A DNA stretch of 64,000 nt from positions 1 through 64,000 of the forward strand of contig CAYVQC010000005.1 of the NCBI GenBank assembly GCA_964453995.1. Reading direction: 5' to 3'. Both the position numbers and the translations under genes were made by a program. The notes beneath the pieces were generated by a model that worked only from the letters and a program-made list of their open reading frames with translations, was not told the origin of the DNA and ran no database searches. Positions 16,768 through 26,857 of the stretch are shown piece by piece. This DNA is from SKVR01 sp964453995 (GTDB lineage: Bacteria > Bacteroidota > Bacteroidia > Bacteroidales > UBA7960). Each line of letters begins with the position of its first letter. Position 1 is the first letter of the stretch.

Positions 16768-18084
16768 CTATAAGAGATTCAACAACTTTTCCAGTGCTAT
16801 ACCCCGGGATCCCTTTATTAATATAGTATGGTTGATTATGGGGTTATTTTCGAGCCATCTGGCTGCTTCTGCTGTGTTTCTGAAAATAAGATTGTTTTTG
16901 GTGGTAGCCAATTGGCTGAAATGCTCTCCCACAAAGATTGCATAGTTGTATTGTTGCTGGTTCACTAAATTCAAAATCTCGAGATGTTCTGTCTTTGCAG
17001 TTTTTCCAAGCTCAAGCATGTCGCCAAGAATAACAGCTTTTGGAAGCTCTGAGTCGCTTGCTGAGAAATTCAGCAATGCTGCTTTCATGCTGGTGGGGTT
17101 AGCATTGTAAGCATCCAGGAAAAGAGTGTTTTTTTGTGTATGCACTAACTGAGAACGGCTGTTTTTGGGAAAGTATTGCTCAATGGCTTGCCTTATTTCT
17201 GAGGGTTGCACATCAAAGTATAATCCAATGGCTATAGCTGCCATAATATTTTCAAAGTTATAATCGCCAAGGAGGTTGGTACTGATAGTGATGAGTTGTT
17301 CATCGGTTTTGCTTTCCTCGGGAAGTTTATATTTTATGCTAAGAAATGGATCGGAACCAACCGGGAATCCTGTATACGTGTTATTCTTATTTGTTCCATA
17401 GGTTATGCATTGTAAGCCCGATGCTGCCCTTGAAAGAATCTCATTGTCACCATTAAGAAAAACAGTTCCCTTGTTTTTGTTAAGAAACTGGTAGAGTTCT
17501 GTTTTTCCCCGAATAATATTTTCAAAAGAACCAAATCCTTCAATATGCGCTTTGCCAATGTTTGTAATGATGCCATGAGTGGGTTTTGCCATTTCGCTGA
17601 GCATGGCAATTTCTCCCATGTGATTGGCCCCCATTTCAACAATGGCTATCTGGTGTTTTTTATGCAGGCCAAGAAGGGTTAGGGGCACACCGATATGATT
17701 GTTGAGATTGCCCTGGGTGCAATGTGTTTCAAATTTACGGGAAAGTACGGCATTGATGAGTTCTTTGGTGGTGGTTTTACCATTGGAGCCTGTAATTCCG
17801 ATTACGGGAATCTGAAAAAGTGATCTGTGATAGGATGCCAATTGCTGCAAATAATCAAGAACATTCTCAACTTTTATGAAATCATTACTGTCCGGAAGAT
17901 CTGGATCATCCACCACTGCAATTGCGGCTCCTTTATCGATGGCTTGCCGGGCAAACTGATTTGCGTCGAAATTTTGGCCTTTTAAGGCAAAAAAGACTGC
18001 ATTATCCTTGATCTGCCTGGTGTCAATGGAAACTGGAGCACCTTCACTGATCAATTTGTGTACACGGAGAAAATCTTCTTGCAT
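16768..18084 (-). CDS. murF: UDP-N-acetylmuramoyl-tripeptide:D-Ala-D-Ala ligase
   Basis: About 438 residues. It adds D-Ala-D-Ala to UDP-MurNAc-tripeptide using ATP, the last cytosolic step of the peptidoglycan precursor. The N-terminal domain has SIDTRQIKDNAVFFALKG; the ATP loop is GITGSNGKTTTKEL; the central domain has VEMGANHMGEI and TNIGKAHIEGFGS; the C-terminal domain has DAYNANPTSMKAAL and ILGDMLELGK, all typical for MurF. I use the ATG at 18084 (MQEDFLRVHKL); the longer frame to 18162 would run through the terminator at 18145-18175. It follows gldJ on the same strand, but the terminator separates them. Confidence 0.96.
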   Translation of the reverse strand: MQEDFLRVHKLISEGAPVSIDTRQIKDNAVFFALKGQNFDANQFARQAIDKGAAIAVVDDPDLPDSNDFIKVENVLDYLQQLASYHRSLFQIPVIGITGSNGKTTTKELINAVLSRKFETHCTQGNLNNHIGVPLTLLGLHKKHQIAIVEMGANHMGEIAMLSEMAKPTHGIITNIGKAHIEGFGSFENIIRGKTELYQFLNKNKGTVFLNGDNEILSRAASGLQCITYGTNKNNTYTGFPVGSDPFLSIKYKLPEESKTDEQLITISTNLLGDYNFENIMAAIAIGLYFDVQPSEIRQAIEQYFPKNSRSQLVHTQKNTLFLDAYNANPTSMKAALLNFSASDSELPKAVILGDMLELGKTAKTEHLEILNLVNQQQYNYAIFVGEHFSQLATTKNNLIFRNTAEAARWLENNPIINHTILIKGSRGIALEKLLNLL

Positions 18085-18144
18085 ATGGAATTTGGTATAA
18101 ATCTTAGTTTGTAAGTGTTGGTTTTTGTTTTTCCGCAAAACAAT

Positions 18145-18175
18145 AAAAACCCCATCTTTCAAAAGATGGGGTTTT
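18145..18175 (-). terminator. Rho-independent terminator downstream of gldJ
   Basis: Bases 18146-18159 and 18162-18175 are perfectly complementary (14 bases each, GGGG core; the innermost pairs open to form the loop). On the minus strand the stem is followed by five Ts. It lies 30 bases after the gldJ stop. Confidence 0.9.
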
Positions 18176-18204
18176 ATAATCTAAATAAAGAATCCCAATA
18201 TCAA

Positions 18205-19689
18205 TTAATATCCTACGGGGCTACCAACTCTTGTCATGGCACATCTAAAGCCAATGTCGTTGGTAGCTTCATTCTGATCAAGGAATCTGCGGGTTCCCGG
18301 TACAGCCCAGTAGGGTCTGTCTTTCCAGCCACCGCCTTTAAATACTCTTGCATCATCATTGATCAGAGAACTTGTTCCATACTCATACATCAAACCATCA
18401 GTACCGAGACTTTCAGCCGCGTCAGGATCGCCATAGAACATGCTAGACGCATAGTCTCCGTCACCATAGGAGATATTGTCAGCCTGCCTGTAATTTCTTC
18501 TGGAAGGTAATCTTGGATCGCTTTGTGGATCTACATTTTGATAAACAATCCGACCCAGGCTGTCTTTGGGAACCAGCTGGCCTTCCTCGTCACGCATAGG
18601 TGTTTCGAATACATTTCCTCGGAAAGGTCTGAAATCTGATACCATCTCGTGAGACAATGGCCTGAATACATCAGCTACCCATTCATTGACATTACCAGCC
18701 ATATTGTAAAGACCATAATCGTTGGGCCAGTAAGCGTAAACAGGAACCGTGATCTCACCGGCATCATTTAGGTTGCCTGCAACACCCATCAGGTCACCAC
18801 GACCTCTTTGGATATTGGCCATTATAGTACCCCTGGTGCTTTTTTCGCTGCTTCTGATTACATGTCCATTCCATGGATAGAGTCTTCTTTCCACTATTCT
18901 TTCATAAATGGTATTGCCAATTAGTCCAAGGGCTGCAAATTCCCATTCTGCTTCAGTGGGAAGTCGGTAAGCTGGTAAGAGAATCCCATCTTCACGTCTT
19001 ACTCTTCTTTCGCCTGTACCTCTTGGATCAAGGTCCCTGAGATTTCTTCTTACAACACCTTCATACTGTCCTGCAAGATAGGCTTCTGTGTTAAAATTTC
19101 TTTCATTTACCTGTTCCGGATCCCACTGCAGGATACCTTCACGAATGAGGATCATCTCGTTTACTCTGTCAGTGCGCCAGGCAGCATATTCGTTTGCCTG
19201 AACCCAGTTTACTCCTACTACAGGATAATCTCTGTATGCAGGATGCCGCAGGTAGTTATATACATAAGGTTCATTATAGGCTAATCTTTCACGCCAAACT
19301 AATGTATCGGGAAGAGCATTGCGTACCACCTCAGGATATGTTTCGCCAAATACGCGACTCAACCAATAGAGGTATTCTACATAATCGATGTTTCGCACCT
19401 CTGTTTCATCCATGTAAAACGAAGAAACCGTTACCCTTCTGGGAATATTATTCCAATCAAACATTACATCCTGTTCGGTACGTCCCATAACGAAAGTACC
19501 CCCTTCAATAAATACAAGACCGGGGCCGGTTTCCTGCTCCTGGTAAGGGACTACTTCAAATCCGCCTGTCCGGGGATCATTGTAGGTCCATCCTGTGGTG
19601 GTGGAGGTTTCCTTACCACAAGAAGACAAAAATACTATAGTTGCCAGAGCGGCAAATACTAATGAAAAATTTCTGGGATTCCTTGTCAT
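18205..19689 (-). CDS. gldJ: GldJ-type gliding motility / type IX secretion lipoprotein
   Basis: About 494 residues. The signal peptide ends in a lipobox at Cys24 (FLSSC), so the protein is lipidated. The rest is an FGE-sulfatase (SUMF1-like) fold: GLVFIEGGTFVMGRTEQD, VTVSSFYMDETEVRN, YPVVGVNWVQANEYAAW, YRLPTEAEWEFAA, MAGNVNEWVADV and FKGGGWKDR, ending with DIGFRCAM. GldJ and its relative GldK are periplasmic-side, outer-membrane-linked parts of the type IX secretion and gliding machinery. The neighbours (PorP/SprF-like, porU, porV) strongly support GldJ. The long 5' extension uses a TTG at 19716; I prefer the ATG at 19689. GldK is the main alternative, but the DIGFRC ending and large central insertion fit GldJ better. 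Confidence 0.85.
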   Translation of the reverse strand: MTRNPRNFSLVFAALATIVFLSSCGKETSTTTGWTYNDPRTGGFEVVPYQEQETGPGLVFIEGGTFVMGRTEQDVMFDWNNIPRRVTVSSFYMDETEVRNIDYVEYLYWLSRVFGETYPEVVRNALPDTLVWRERLAYNEPYVYNYLRHPAYRDYPVVGVNWVQANEYAAWRTDRVNEMILIREGILQWDPEQVNERNFNTEAYLAGQYEGVVRRNLRDLDPRGTGERRVRREDGILLPAYRLPTEAEWEFAALGLIGNTIYERIVERRLYPWNGHVIRSSEKSTRGTIMANIQRGRGDLMGVAGNLNDAGEITVPVYAYWPNDYGLYNMAGNVNEWVADVFRPLSHEMVSDFRPFRGNVFETPMRDEEGQLVPKDSLGRIVYQNVDPQSDPRLPSRRNYRQADNISYGDGDYASSMFYGDPDAAESLGTDGLMYEYGTSSLINDDARVFKGGGWKDRPYWAVPGTRRFLDQNEATNDIGFRCAMTRVGSPVGY

Positions 19690-19722
19690 AGTTGATTCTT
19701 TTGAAATTCGTAACAAAAATAA

Positions 19723-20748
19723 CTAAAAAGTTGGACAATTTAGTATCCGGTATTTCCTCTCAGATACCGGACAATTAAAATTCAGTAAAACACCTATTTC
19801 GTGAGCTCCGCTGCCATTTGCGGAAAACCCTGATAATGAGTGGTCGTAGCTATAGCCTATGGCGTAATTTACCTGTTTGACACCAAAGGTAAAAATCAGT
19901 GAATTTTGGTGTTGAAAACTGTGCCGATACCATAGGCCTGCAGTAAGCATGGCAAGATGGGCATACATGCCCAGGTTTAATCGTAAATAGTCTGATTGTG
20001 ATTGAATTATAATGTTGGGAGAAAAGCTTACTCCTCCCGATTGTGTGTTCTGTAAATGAGGTGGTGCAATGTCGTAACCCATCATCAGGGTGTATTTCCT
20101 GGAAAGATCATATTCGGTGAAAACATCAATAGAGGGTTTACTCAAATGATGCACAGAAGCACCGGCATAAAAGCGCTGATTGTAAACCAGTAAACCCGTT
20201 GAAAAATCAGCATTGTGATGGCTGAAAGCATGATCAAGGGTTTCCCCTGATTGGTTGTTGGGGCTACCATATGGATTATACTGGTCTGGGAATACGAGGT
20301 TGTTTGCTTGCAGCCGGTAATTTATCCATGAAGCCTGTATGCCTAAACTGATATTCCAATCTCTTGATAATCTGCCCTGCCACGCATAAAAGGCTCCTGC
20401 CTGGCTGTGACTGAGCAAGCCTGCCTGCGAATCATGAATGATATTCAGCCCTATACCTCCGGCAAGTTTTGGCGAATATGTATCGGCAGAAAAACTGTAT
20501 GTTGAGAATGTTCCGAAGGAGGGGAAGGGGTGATTGCGATAGTTTAAAATCACCCTTGTGCATTGGCGGGCTCCTGCAAAGGCCGGATTCAGGTAAAGCG
20601 GATTGGCATAAAACTGGGAAAAAACAGGATCCAGTCCGTAGCTTTTCTGCGATACGGAAAACAAAACCACCACAAGAAGACTCAGGGTAATATACATAGC
20701 AGAATTATGCTTTGAAGTATTTACGTAAGAATTGTTTTGGGGTTTCAT
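19723..20748 (-). CDS. PorP/SprF family type IX secretion membrane protein
   Basis: A 341-residue predicted outer-membrane beta-barrel. After the signal peptide comes DPVFSQFYANPLYLNPAFAG, the hallmark start of the PorP/SprF family, followed by repeated amphipathic strands (GGIGLNIIHDSQAG, GAFYAWQGRLSRDWNISLGI, FSTGLLVYNQRFYAGASVHH). PorP/SprF proteins work with type IX secretion, often anchoring secreted adhesins or gliding proteins. It lies directly upstream of gldJ on the same strand (33 bases to its ATG), an apparent two-gene operon divergent from porU. An internal ATG at 20697 (MYITLSLL) gives a more usual signal peptide. Confidence 0.88.
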   Translation of the reverse strand: MKPQNNSYVNTSKHNSAMYITLSLLVVVLFSVSQKSYGLDPVFSQFYANPLYLNPAFAGARQCTRVILNYRNHPFPSFGTFSTYSFSADTYSPKLAGGIGLNIIHDSQAGLLSHSQAGAFYAWQGRLSRDWNISLGIQASWINYRLQANNLVFPDQYNPYGSPNNQSGETLDHAFSHHNADFSTGLLVYNQRFYAGASVHHLSKPSIDVFTEYDLSRKYTLMMGYDIAPPHLQNTQSGGVSFSPNIIIQSQSDYLRLNLGMYAHLAMLTAGLWYRHSFQHQNSLIFTFGVKQVNYAIGYSYDHSLSGFSANGSGAHEIGVLLNFNCPVSERKYRILNCPTF

Positions 20749-21254
20749 CAGGGGTTACTTTGCTTTTTCTGTTTCCTGGCTGAAAGAAAGTTTCGTTCAT
20801 CCCTGGCTTGCCGTTCTGCAGCAAAAACAATAGAAATGTCAATATTTTCTGAAATTGCAAATCCAGGAATAATTTTGCCTGCCAAGTTCTAACGTTATTT
20901 CCCCCTAATAATTTTACAAGAAGTGTGCTGAAGGTAAAATTTATTCACAATCCTCATAGAAGAAGGCCGCCGCACCCGGTGTTGGAAAGCTATTGATGCA
21001 AAGAAAACTTTTTTGTAAGGAAAGTGGTTTGTATAGCGACGGAAGTGAAATGGTTCTGTATTCAGAATATGAAAATAAATTCTTTAAAAAACCGTTAGTA
21101 TAAGGCTTTATTTGCTGCAGTGATATATTTTTGCGATTTGTTCTGCCTCAGCCAGAGATCAACAGGATTAACAATGGATATTTCGGATCTTCCGAAGATT
21201 GGTTTTAATTATGTCAGTCAGAATTGGAATGTTTTACGGTTAAACCCCCAAAAT
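20749..21254. other. Divergent intergenic region between the PorP-like gene and porU
   Basis: About 500 bases that must hold promoters for both directions. Plus-strand TAnnTTTG matches occur at 20870-20877 (TAATTTTG) and 21126-21133 (TATTTTTG); neither has a clear -33 box. No inverted repeat or small gene stands out. Confidence 0.4.
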
Positions 21255-24200
21255 ATGTATTCTACAAGATACGTTTCCCTATTTTTCTCTATCATGATAT
21301 TGTTTCTTCTGGGAAGTAAAGCTCTTTACGCTTCTGGGGATACGCGCAGGGTGGAGATCAATTGGCAGACACCCATCGGCACAAATCCGGCGGAAGACAG
21401 TTATCTGCTTCCATCATTGTTTTTCAGGGGAGCGGTGTACAGTGATTCATTGCCCCAGATTCCTGCAATGATTATTCGGGAACCCCTCTCCGTACCTCAC
21501 TTTGCCTTCGACTTTTTAGTAGAGGAGTTAGAAGTAGTAGCCTGTAGCCCTGATGAAGCCAAAATTCTCGAGCAATCCGGTTTCCAGGAAACTGAATTCC
21601 AAACCTTCACTGATACTGAAACCGCATCAGGTAAAAGCTTTTCCCGATTTCATATTTATCCCGTACGCAAAAACGAAGGTGTTTATGAAAAGCTTGTTTC
21701 TTTCCGCCTGACCATGGTTCAGGAATACAATCCTTCACTCAAACAGGGATCAGTAATACATGAATATCCTGAACAGTCAGTGCTTGCCTCAGGAAATTGG
21801 TACAAGATATGTGTGGACGAAGAGGGTGTGTTCAGGCTTGATCACCAGGACCTGGTAAACCTGGGAATAGATCCAGCCCAGATTGATAAATCAACCCTGC
21901 AGCTCTTCGGTAATGGGGGTGGAATGTTGCCCGAAGCAAATGATTTGCCCCGATTTACTGATCTGCAGGAAAATGCTATCTGGATTAGCGGCAACAATTC
22001 CGGCCCTTTCACTCCCAACGACTATCTGCTGTTTTATGGGCAATCGCCCCACCAATGGACCTACAACGATGAGAATGATGCCTATGAATACCAGGTTCAT
22101 TACTATTCCGGCGAGACCTGTTACTTTCTTACCCATAGCCAGCAACAGGGAAAGAGAATACAGCAGCGCAACAGCCTCAATGAAACTCCCACCCATACCA
22201 TAAATGAGTTTTATGATTACCAGGTTCATGAGCGGGAACAGGTGAATATAATAGGAAGTGGCAAGCTTTGGCTGGGTGAACTCTTCGATATTACTCTTTC
22301 GCGCGACTTTGCCTTCTCATTTCCCAACCTTGTTCCGCAAAAACCTTTGAGCATCACTGTAAGTGCAGTAGCCCGATCGTCAATAACCAGTAATTTTGTG
22401 GTAGAAGCTTTTGGTCAGTCGCAAAATATTATCATTGGAAGTGTAAATATCGCCAATGTTACAGGGGTATATGCACGGGAGTCTCAAACCACACTCAGTG
22501 TAGTCCCTCAGGCCGACGATTTTTCGGTGCAACTTTCATACAATAAAAGTGCCCCCGGAGGACGAGGTTGGCTCAATCATATTACCGTAAATGCAAAAAG
22601 AAGTCTTATTCACCAGGGAAATCAGATGTTTTTCCGCAATCCTTCGGTAGTTGGCAATGGGAATATCGTAAAATACCAGCTGGACAACGCTGCCGGCAGC
22701 ATACGGGTATGGGACCTTTCAGATCCGTTTAATGTGGTTGAGCAAGAGTTTCAGATTACAGGCAGTAACGGATCGTTTGTAACTTCGGGCGATCAGATAT
22801 CTGAATTTGTTTCTTTTTCTCAGCAAGAATTTCCTAAACCTGTATTAAAGGGAGCTGTAGAGAACCAAAATCTTCATGGTGCAGTATCCCATGAACTTGT
22901 TATTGTCGTTCCTGATCAGTTTCGCCAGGAAGCAGACCGGCTTGCTGATTTCAGGAGAGAAAACGGGGGGCTGTCAGTACTGGTAGTATCTCCCCAGGAG
23001 ATATACAATGAATTTTCATCTGGTGTAGCTGATATTTCCGCCATCAGAAACTTTATGAAAATGTTTTACGACCGGGCAGCAAACACCCAGGGAAGCTATC
23101 CTTCTTACCTGCTGCTGTTTGGCAATGGAACCTACGATAACAAAAACCAACTGGATTTTGGCGGCAATCTGATTCCTACCTTTCAAACCATGCAATCGCT
23201 TAATCCTGCCAACAGCTACATCACTGACGATTTCTTTGGCCTGCTTGACGATCATGAAGGCTTTGATGCTGATGGTGCTATTGACCTGGGCATTGGACGA
23301 CTGCCGGTAAGAACCCAGGACGAGGCCCGGTTTATCGTTGATAAACTCCTTCGTTATGATCAACGCATTGAAGGTCTGCAACCCGGAACCGACAATCCCC
23401 AGTTTGCAGGTGTAATTGCAAATTATGCTGACTGGCGAAATGTTATTGCCCTGGTGGCTGATGATGAAGATAATAATGTGCATTATTCACAGGCAGAGAA
23501 TCTTGCCAGCTATATTGATGCACAACACCCGGTGTTTAATGTGGAAAAAATCTACCTGGATGCTTACGAACAGGTTACTCTTGCCGGCGGATCTCGTTAT
23601 CCGGCAGTGAATAAGAGTATAAATAACAGGGTAAACCAGGGTGCGCTTCTGATCAACTACATTGGGCATGGTGGCCCAAGGGGGCTGGGACATGAACGCA
23701 TCCTCACTTTTGAAGATATTTTGTCGTGGGGCAATTTCTATAACCTGCCGGTGTTTATGACTGCCACCTGTGAGTTTAGTAGTTTTGACCAACCTGATGC
23801 AAATGATCTTTCGGCAGGGGTGAGGGTTATCCTTAAACCTGATGGGGGAGCAGCTGCTTTGTTTACCACCACCAGGCTGGCCTATTCGGGAAGCAACTTT
23901 AACCTCAATGAAGCATTTATGCTCCATGCGTTTTCGCCCATGGAAAACGGAGAAATGCCGAGACTGGGAGACCTTATCCGTATAGCAAAAGTCGAAAGCA
24001 GTTCCGTAAGCACATTGAAAAACTTTGTGCTGTTGGGCGATCCATCTATGCACATGGCCTACCCTAAGTATAAAGCCGTAACTACGGAAATTCAGGATAC
24101 CATAAAGGCCCTGGAAAGAGTTGTGGTAAAAGGGCAGATTCATACACCTTCCGGTACCCTGGCATCCAGCTACAATGGTGTAATTTATCCCACGGTTTTT

Positions 24201-25124
24201 GACAAAGAAGCTGTCTTTTCCACCCTGGGGAATGACCCTGGAAGCTATACAAGTGAGTTTACCATGCAAAACCGGATATTATACCGGGGAACAGCATCAA
24301 TAGTTAATGGCGAATTTGAATTTGAGTTTATTGTTCCACGCGATATAAGCTACAATTCGGGTTTTGGGAAAATCAGCTACTACTTTGACGACGGAGAGCT
24401 GTTTGATGGTGCCGGCTATTTCAATGATTTCATTATTTCCGGTACTTCTGATGATTATTCTCCTGATGTTCAAGGGCCTCAAATTGAATTGTACCTTAAT
24501 AACACAAATTTCCTTTCGGGAAACTCGACCGGGCCCAGCCCCATATTACTGGCCTATCTGCAGGATGAAAGTGGAATCAATGCTACAGGCCAAATCGGGC
24601 ATGATATTATTGCAATTCTCAATGATGATACGTCAAATCCATATGTTCTGAATGCCTTTTACCAGGCTGACCTGGATTCCTACCAGTCCGGAAGGGTTAT
24701 TTATCCTTTCTTTAACCTGGAAAAAGGCAATTACACCCTTGCTTTGAGAGCCTGGGATGTGCATAACAATGTTTCAACCCAAAGTATTGATTTCGTTGTA
24801 ACCTCGGCACCGGGTATTATGTTGTCAGAGCTGGTTAATATTCCCAACCCCTTTAGCGATAAAACCACTTTTTCCATTGAGCACAATAAACCCGCTACTG
24901 AGTTGCGAATTGTGATCGATATCTTCAGCCTCAATGGGCAATTGGTAAAATCCATTGATGAAAGTGTCTATGCCTCCGGATTTAATGTACCTCCCATTGA
25001 ATGGGATGGTCGCGATGAAGGCGGTACGCTGCTGAAAAACGGAATCTATATTTTCAGGGCCAATGTTAGTACCAACGATGGGGATGAAATACAACGTACC
25101 GAGAAGTTGATGATATTGCGTTGA
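21255..25124 (+). CDS. porU: Type IX secretion system sortase PorU
   Basis: About 1289 residues. PorU is a surface gingipain-family (C25) cysteine protease that removes the C-terminal signal of type IX cargo and attaches the cargo to LPS. A signal peptide follows the chosen ATG (MYSTRYVSLFFSIMILFLL). The protease domain shows the catalytic His805 in INYIGHGG and Cys839 in MTATCEFSSFD, then FVLLGDPSMHMAYP. The C-terminus (from about 1190) is itself a type IX-like signal domain: IPNPFSDKTTFS, LNGQLVKS, WDGRDEGGTLLKNGIYIFR. In-frame upstream starts (21120, 21174) are possible, but 21255 gives the only good signal peptide. porV follows by 426 bases. Confidence 0.95.
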   Translation: MYSTRYVSLFFSIMILFLLGSKALYASGDTRRVEINWQTPIGTNPAEDSYLLPSLFFRGAVYSDSLPQIPAMIIREPLSVPHFAFDFLVEELEVVACSPDEAKILEQSGFQETEFQTFTDTETASGKSFSRFHIYPVRKNEGVYEKLVSFRLTMVQEYNPSLKQGSVIHEYPEQSVLASGNWYKICVDEEGVFRLDHQDLVNLGIDPAQIDKSTLQLFGNGGGMLPEANDLPRFTDLQENAIWISGNNSGPFTPNDYLLFYGQSPHQWTYNDENDAYEYQVHYYSGETCYFLTHSQQQGKRIQQRNSLNETPTHTINEFYDYQVHEREQVNIIGSGKLWLGELFDITLSRDFAFSFPNLVPQKPLSITVSAVARSSITSNFVVEAFGQSQNIIIGSVNIANVTGVYARESQTTLSVVPQADDFSVQLSYNKSAPGGRGWLNHITVNAKRSLIHQGNQMFFRNPSVVGNGNIVKYQLDNAAGSIRVWDLSDPFNVVEQEFQITGSNGSFVTSGDQISEFVSFSQQEFPKPVLKGAVENQNLHGAVSHELVIVVPDQFRQEADRLADFRRENGGLSVLVVSPQEIYNEFSSGVADISAIRNFMKMFYDRAANTQGSYPSYLLLFGNGTYDNKNQLDFGGNLIPTFQTMQSLNPANSYITDDFFGLLDDHEGFDADGAIDLGIGRLPVRTQDEARFIVDKLLRYDQRIEGLQPGTDNPQFAGVIANYADWRNVIALVADDEDNNVHYSQAENLASYIDAQHPVFNVEKIYLDAYEQVTLAGGSRYPAVNKSINNRVNQGALLINYIGHGGPRGLGHERILTFEDILSWGNFYNLPVFMTATCEFSSFDQPDANDLSAGVRVILKPDGGAAALFTTTRLAYSGSNFNLNEAFMLHAFSPMENGEMPRLGDLIRIAKVESSSVSTLKNFVLLGDPSMHMAYPKYKAVTTEIQDTIKALERVVVKGQIHTPSGTLASSYNGVIYPTVFDKEAVFSTLGNDPGSYTSEFTMQNRILYRGTASIVNGEFEFEFIVPRDISYNSGFGKISYYFDDGELFDGAGYFNDFIISGTSDDYSPDVQGPQIELYLNNTNFLSGNSTGPSPILLAYLQDESGINATGQIGHDIIAILNDDTSNPYVLNAFYQADLDSYQSGRVIYPFFNLEKGNYTLALRAWDVHNNVSTQSIDFVVTSAPGIMLSELVNIPNPFSDKTTFSIEHNKPATELRIVIDIFSLNGQLVKSIDESVYASGFNVPPIEWDGRDEGGTLLKNGIYIFRANVSTNDGDEIQRTEKLMILR

Positions 25125-25550
25125 CAGAGCCGGCTGAGGTAAGACATAAGCCTTTACCATAAAGCTTTCATCCGGGTGTATTCTCTTGGCGAAAATAAAT
25201 GGTAATAATAAGTGTTTTGCTGAAAATGGGTTCTTTTAAAATTCCCTTGGCAATATGGTTCTCTAATTGGCGTTACTTACTATTGAAAACATAAAATCAG
25301 GGGTTACCCTCGTAGCAAAAAAGTGCCATAATATTGTTAATTACTTAAGATACAGCATTATTCATAATTTGGGCTGTAAGAAAAAGAGACAGAGCTATCG
25401 GTTAAGAAATCAGTGATTTATGTGAGTTTTTTTGTTCATTAATATAAAAAAAAGCAGTAGGTTTGCGGTTCAAAAAACCACTCATTCGAAACATGTAAGC
25501 GTGGTTATCGCATAAACTGATCTGAATACCATATCAAAATACTAATTAAG
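25125..25550 (+). promoter_or_regulatory. porU-porV intergenic region with porV promoter at 25431-25465
   Basis: TTTG at 25431-25434, a 23-base spacer and TAGGTTTG at 25458-25465 form a good Bacteroidota promoter, giving a porV leader of about 80 bases. The remaining 300 bases after porU hold no gene. porV can therefore be expressed independently of porU. Confidence 0.65.
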
Positions 25551-26789
25551 ATGATAAAATTACTTTTTAAGAAAGCAGTAGTGTTTGCAATGTCGATGGC
25601 ATTCTTGTATAGTGTGCCTGTTCACTCTCAGGATGATGCGGATATAGGAGAAATCCTTGGTCAACAGGTAAATACCATTACCACTGCTGTACCCTTTTTG
25701 ATGATTGCTCCTGATGCGCGTGCCGGAGCTATGGGCGATGCAGGCGTTTCTACATCTCCCGATGCCAATTCCATGCACTGGAACCCGGCCAAATTTGCAT
25801 TCATTGACAAGGATATGGGTCTCTCGCTCAATTATACACCCTGGTTGCGCAGCCTGGTAAACGATATTAACCTATCTTACCTGAGTGGTTTCAAAAGGAT
25901 TGATGAATTGCAAACCGTGGCGGCATCACTTATGTTTTTTTCCTTGGGCGATATACAATTTACTGATGAGGCAGGAGTTTCGCAGGGAACTTACAGGCCC
26001 AGCGAATTTGCTATTGATGTGGCTTACGCCAGGAAACTTGGTGAAAACATATCAGGTAGTATTACGCTGAGGTATATTCATTCCAATCTTACCCAGGGGC
26101 AGGATGTAGGTTTGATGGAAACCCGACCCGGCAGAGCCCTGGCCGCTGACGTTTCGGTTTATTATCAGCGTGAACTGGACTGGAGAAGGTCTCCTGCTAC
26201 TTTTTCCTGGGGGGTTAATATTTCTAATATCGGGAATAAAATCTCTTATTCCGATGATATTAATGCCAATTTCATTCCTATCAATCTGAGGTTGGGACCA
26301 ACCCTGAAACTTCAACTTGATCCCTTTAATTCATTGGCTTTTTCTGTTGATTTTAATAAGCTGTTGGTTCCCACACCCCCTATTTATGCCCGCGACCCCT
26401 CAACCAATGCTCCCATTGTTGATGATGACGGCAATTACGTTATTGAAAAAGGCAACGACCCCAACAGGCCTGTTGTTTCCGGAATATTTGGTTCATTTTC
26501 CGACGCACCTGGTGGTTTTGAAGAAGAACTTAACGAGATCACCTACGCTGCCGGTATAGAATATTGGTATGATAACCAGTTTGCCATTCGCGGCGGGTAT
26601 TTTCATGAACATGAAAACAAAGGAAACCGCAAGTTCTTTACTCTGGGACTTGGTTTGAAATACAATGTATTCGGACTTGACTTTTCCTATATTATCCCCG
26701 TAATGCAGAGAAGCCCACTGGAGAATGTTTTGCGTTTCTCCCTCACTTTCGATATTGATGCCATTGCTTCTCAAAACCAGGGGCAATAA
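25551..26789 (+). CDS. porV: Type IX secretion system outer membrane protein PorV (LptO)
   Basis: A 412-residue outer-membrane beta-barrel of the FadL-like class. PorV shuttles cargo from the SprA translocon to the PorU sortase. After the signal peptide (cleaved about VHSQ) the diagnostic start is TAVPFLMIAPDARAGAMGDAG, followed by DANSMHWNPAKFAF, which are PorV/PorQ-family signatures. Repeated strands follow, with a final one ending VLRFSLTFDID. The large loop near 280-310 (YARDPSTNAPIVDDDG) is acidic and probably external. porV next to porU is the usual arrangement in this phylum. It has its own promoter and a strong terminator. Confidence 0.95.
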   Translation: MIKLLFKKAVVFAMSMAFLYSVPVHSQDDADIGEILGQQVNTITTAVPFLMIAPDARAGAMGDAGVSTSPDANSMHWNPAKFAFIDKDMGLSLNYTPWLRSLVNDINLSYLSGFKRIDELQTVAASLMFFSLGDIQFTDEAGVSQGTYRPSEFAIDVAYARKLGENISGSITLRYIHSNLTQGQDVGLMETRPGRALAADVSVYYQRELDWRRSPATFSWGVNISNIGNKISYSDDINANFIPINLRLGPTLKLQLDPFNSLAFSVDFNKLLVPTPPIYARDPSTNAPIVDDDGNYVIEKGNDPNRPVVSGIFGSFSDAPGGFEEELNEITYAAGIEYWYDNQFAIRGGYFHEHENKGNRKFFTLGLGLKYNVFGLDFSYIIPVMQRSPLENVLRFSLTFDIDAIASQNQGQ

Positions 26790-26829
26790 ACACTAAGGGT
26801 ATTGCTTTTTTGATGGCTCGTTTTTGATG

Positions 26830-26837
26830 TACTTTTG
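26830..26837 (+). promoter_or_regulatory. TAnnTTTG match between porV and its terminator
   Basis: TACTTTTG, with TTTG 17 bases upstream at 26809-26812. As a promoter it would start transcription just before the terminator at 26858-26886, so it is either a chance match or the start of a short attenuated RNA. Confidence 0.3.
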
Positions 26838-26857
26838 TTATATCCAAACAATATACA

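Noticed and set aside
18085..18162. N-terminal extension of murF
   Set aside because: It would translate through a perfect terminator hairpin and adds residues not expected in MurF.
23487..24269. 260-codon minus-strand open frame inside porU
   Set aside because: Antisense to the PorU protease domain, which carries the catalytic residues.
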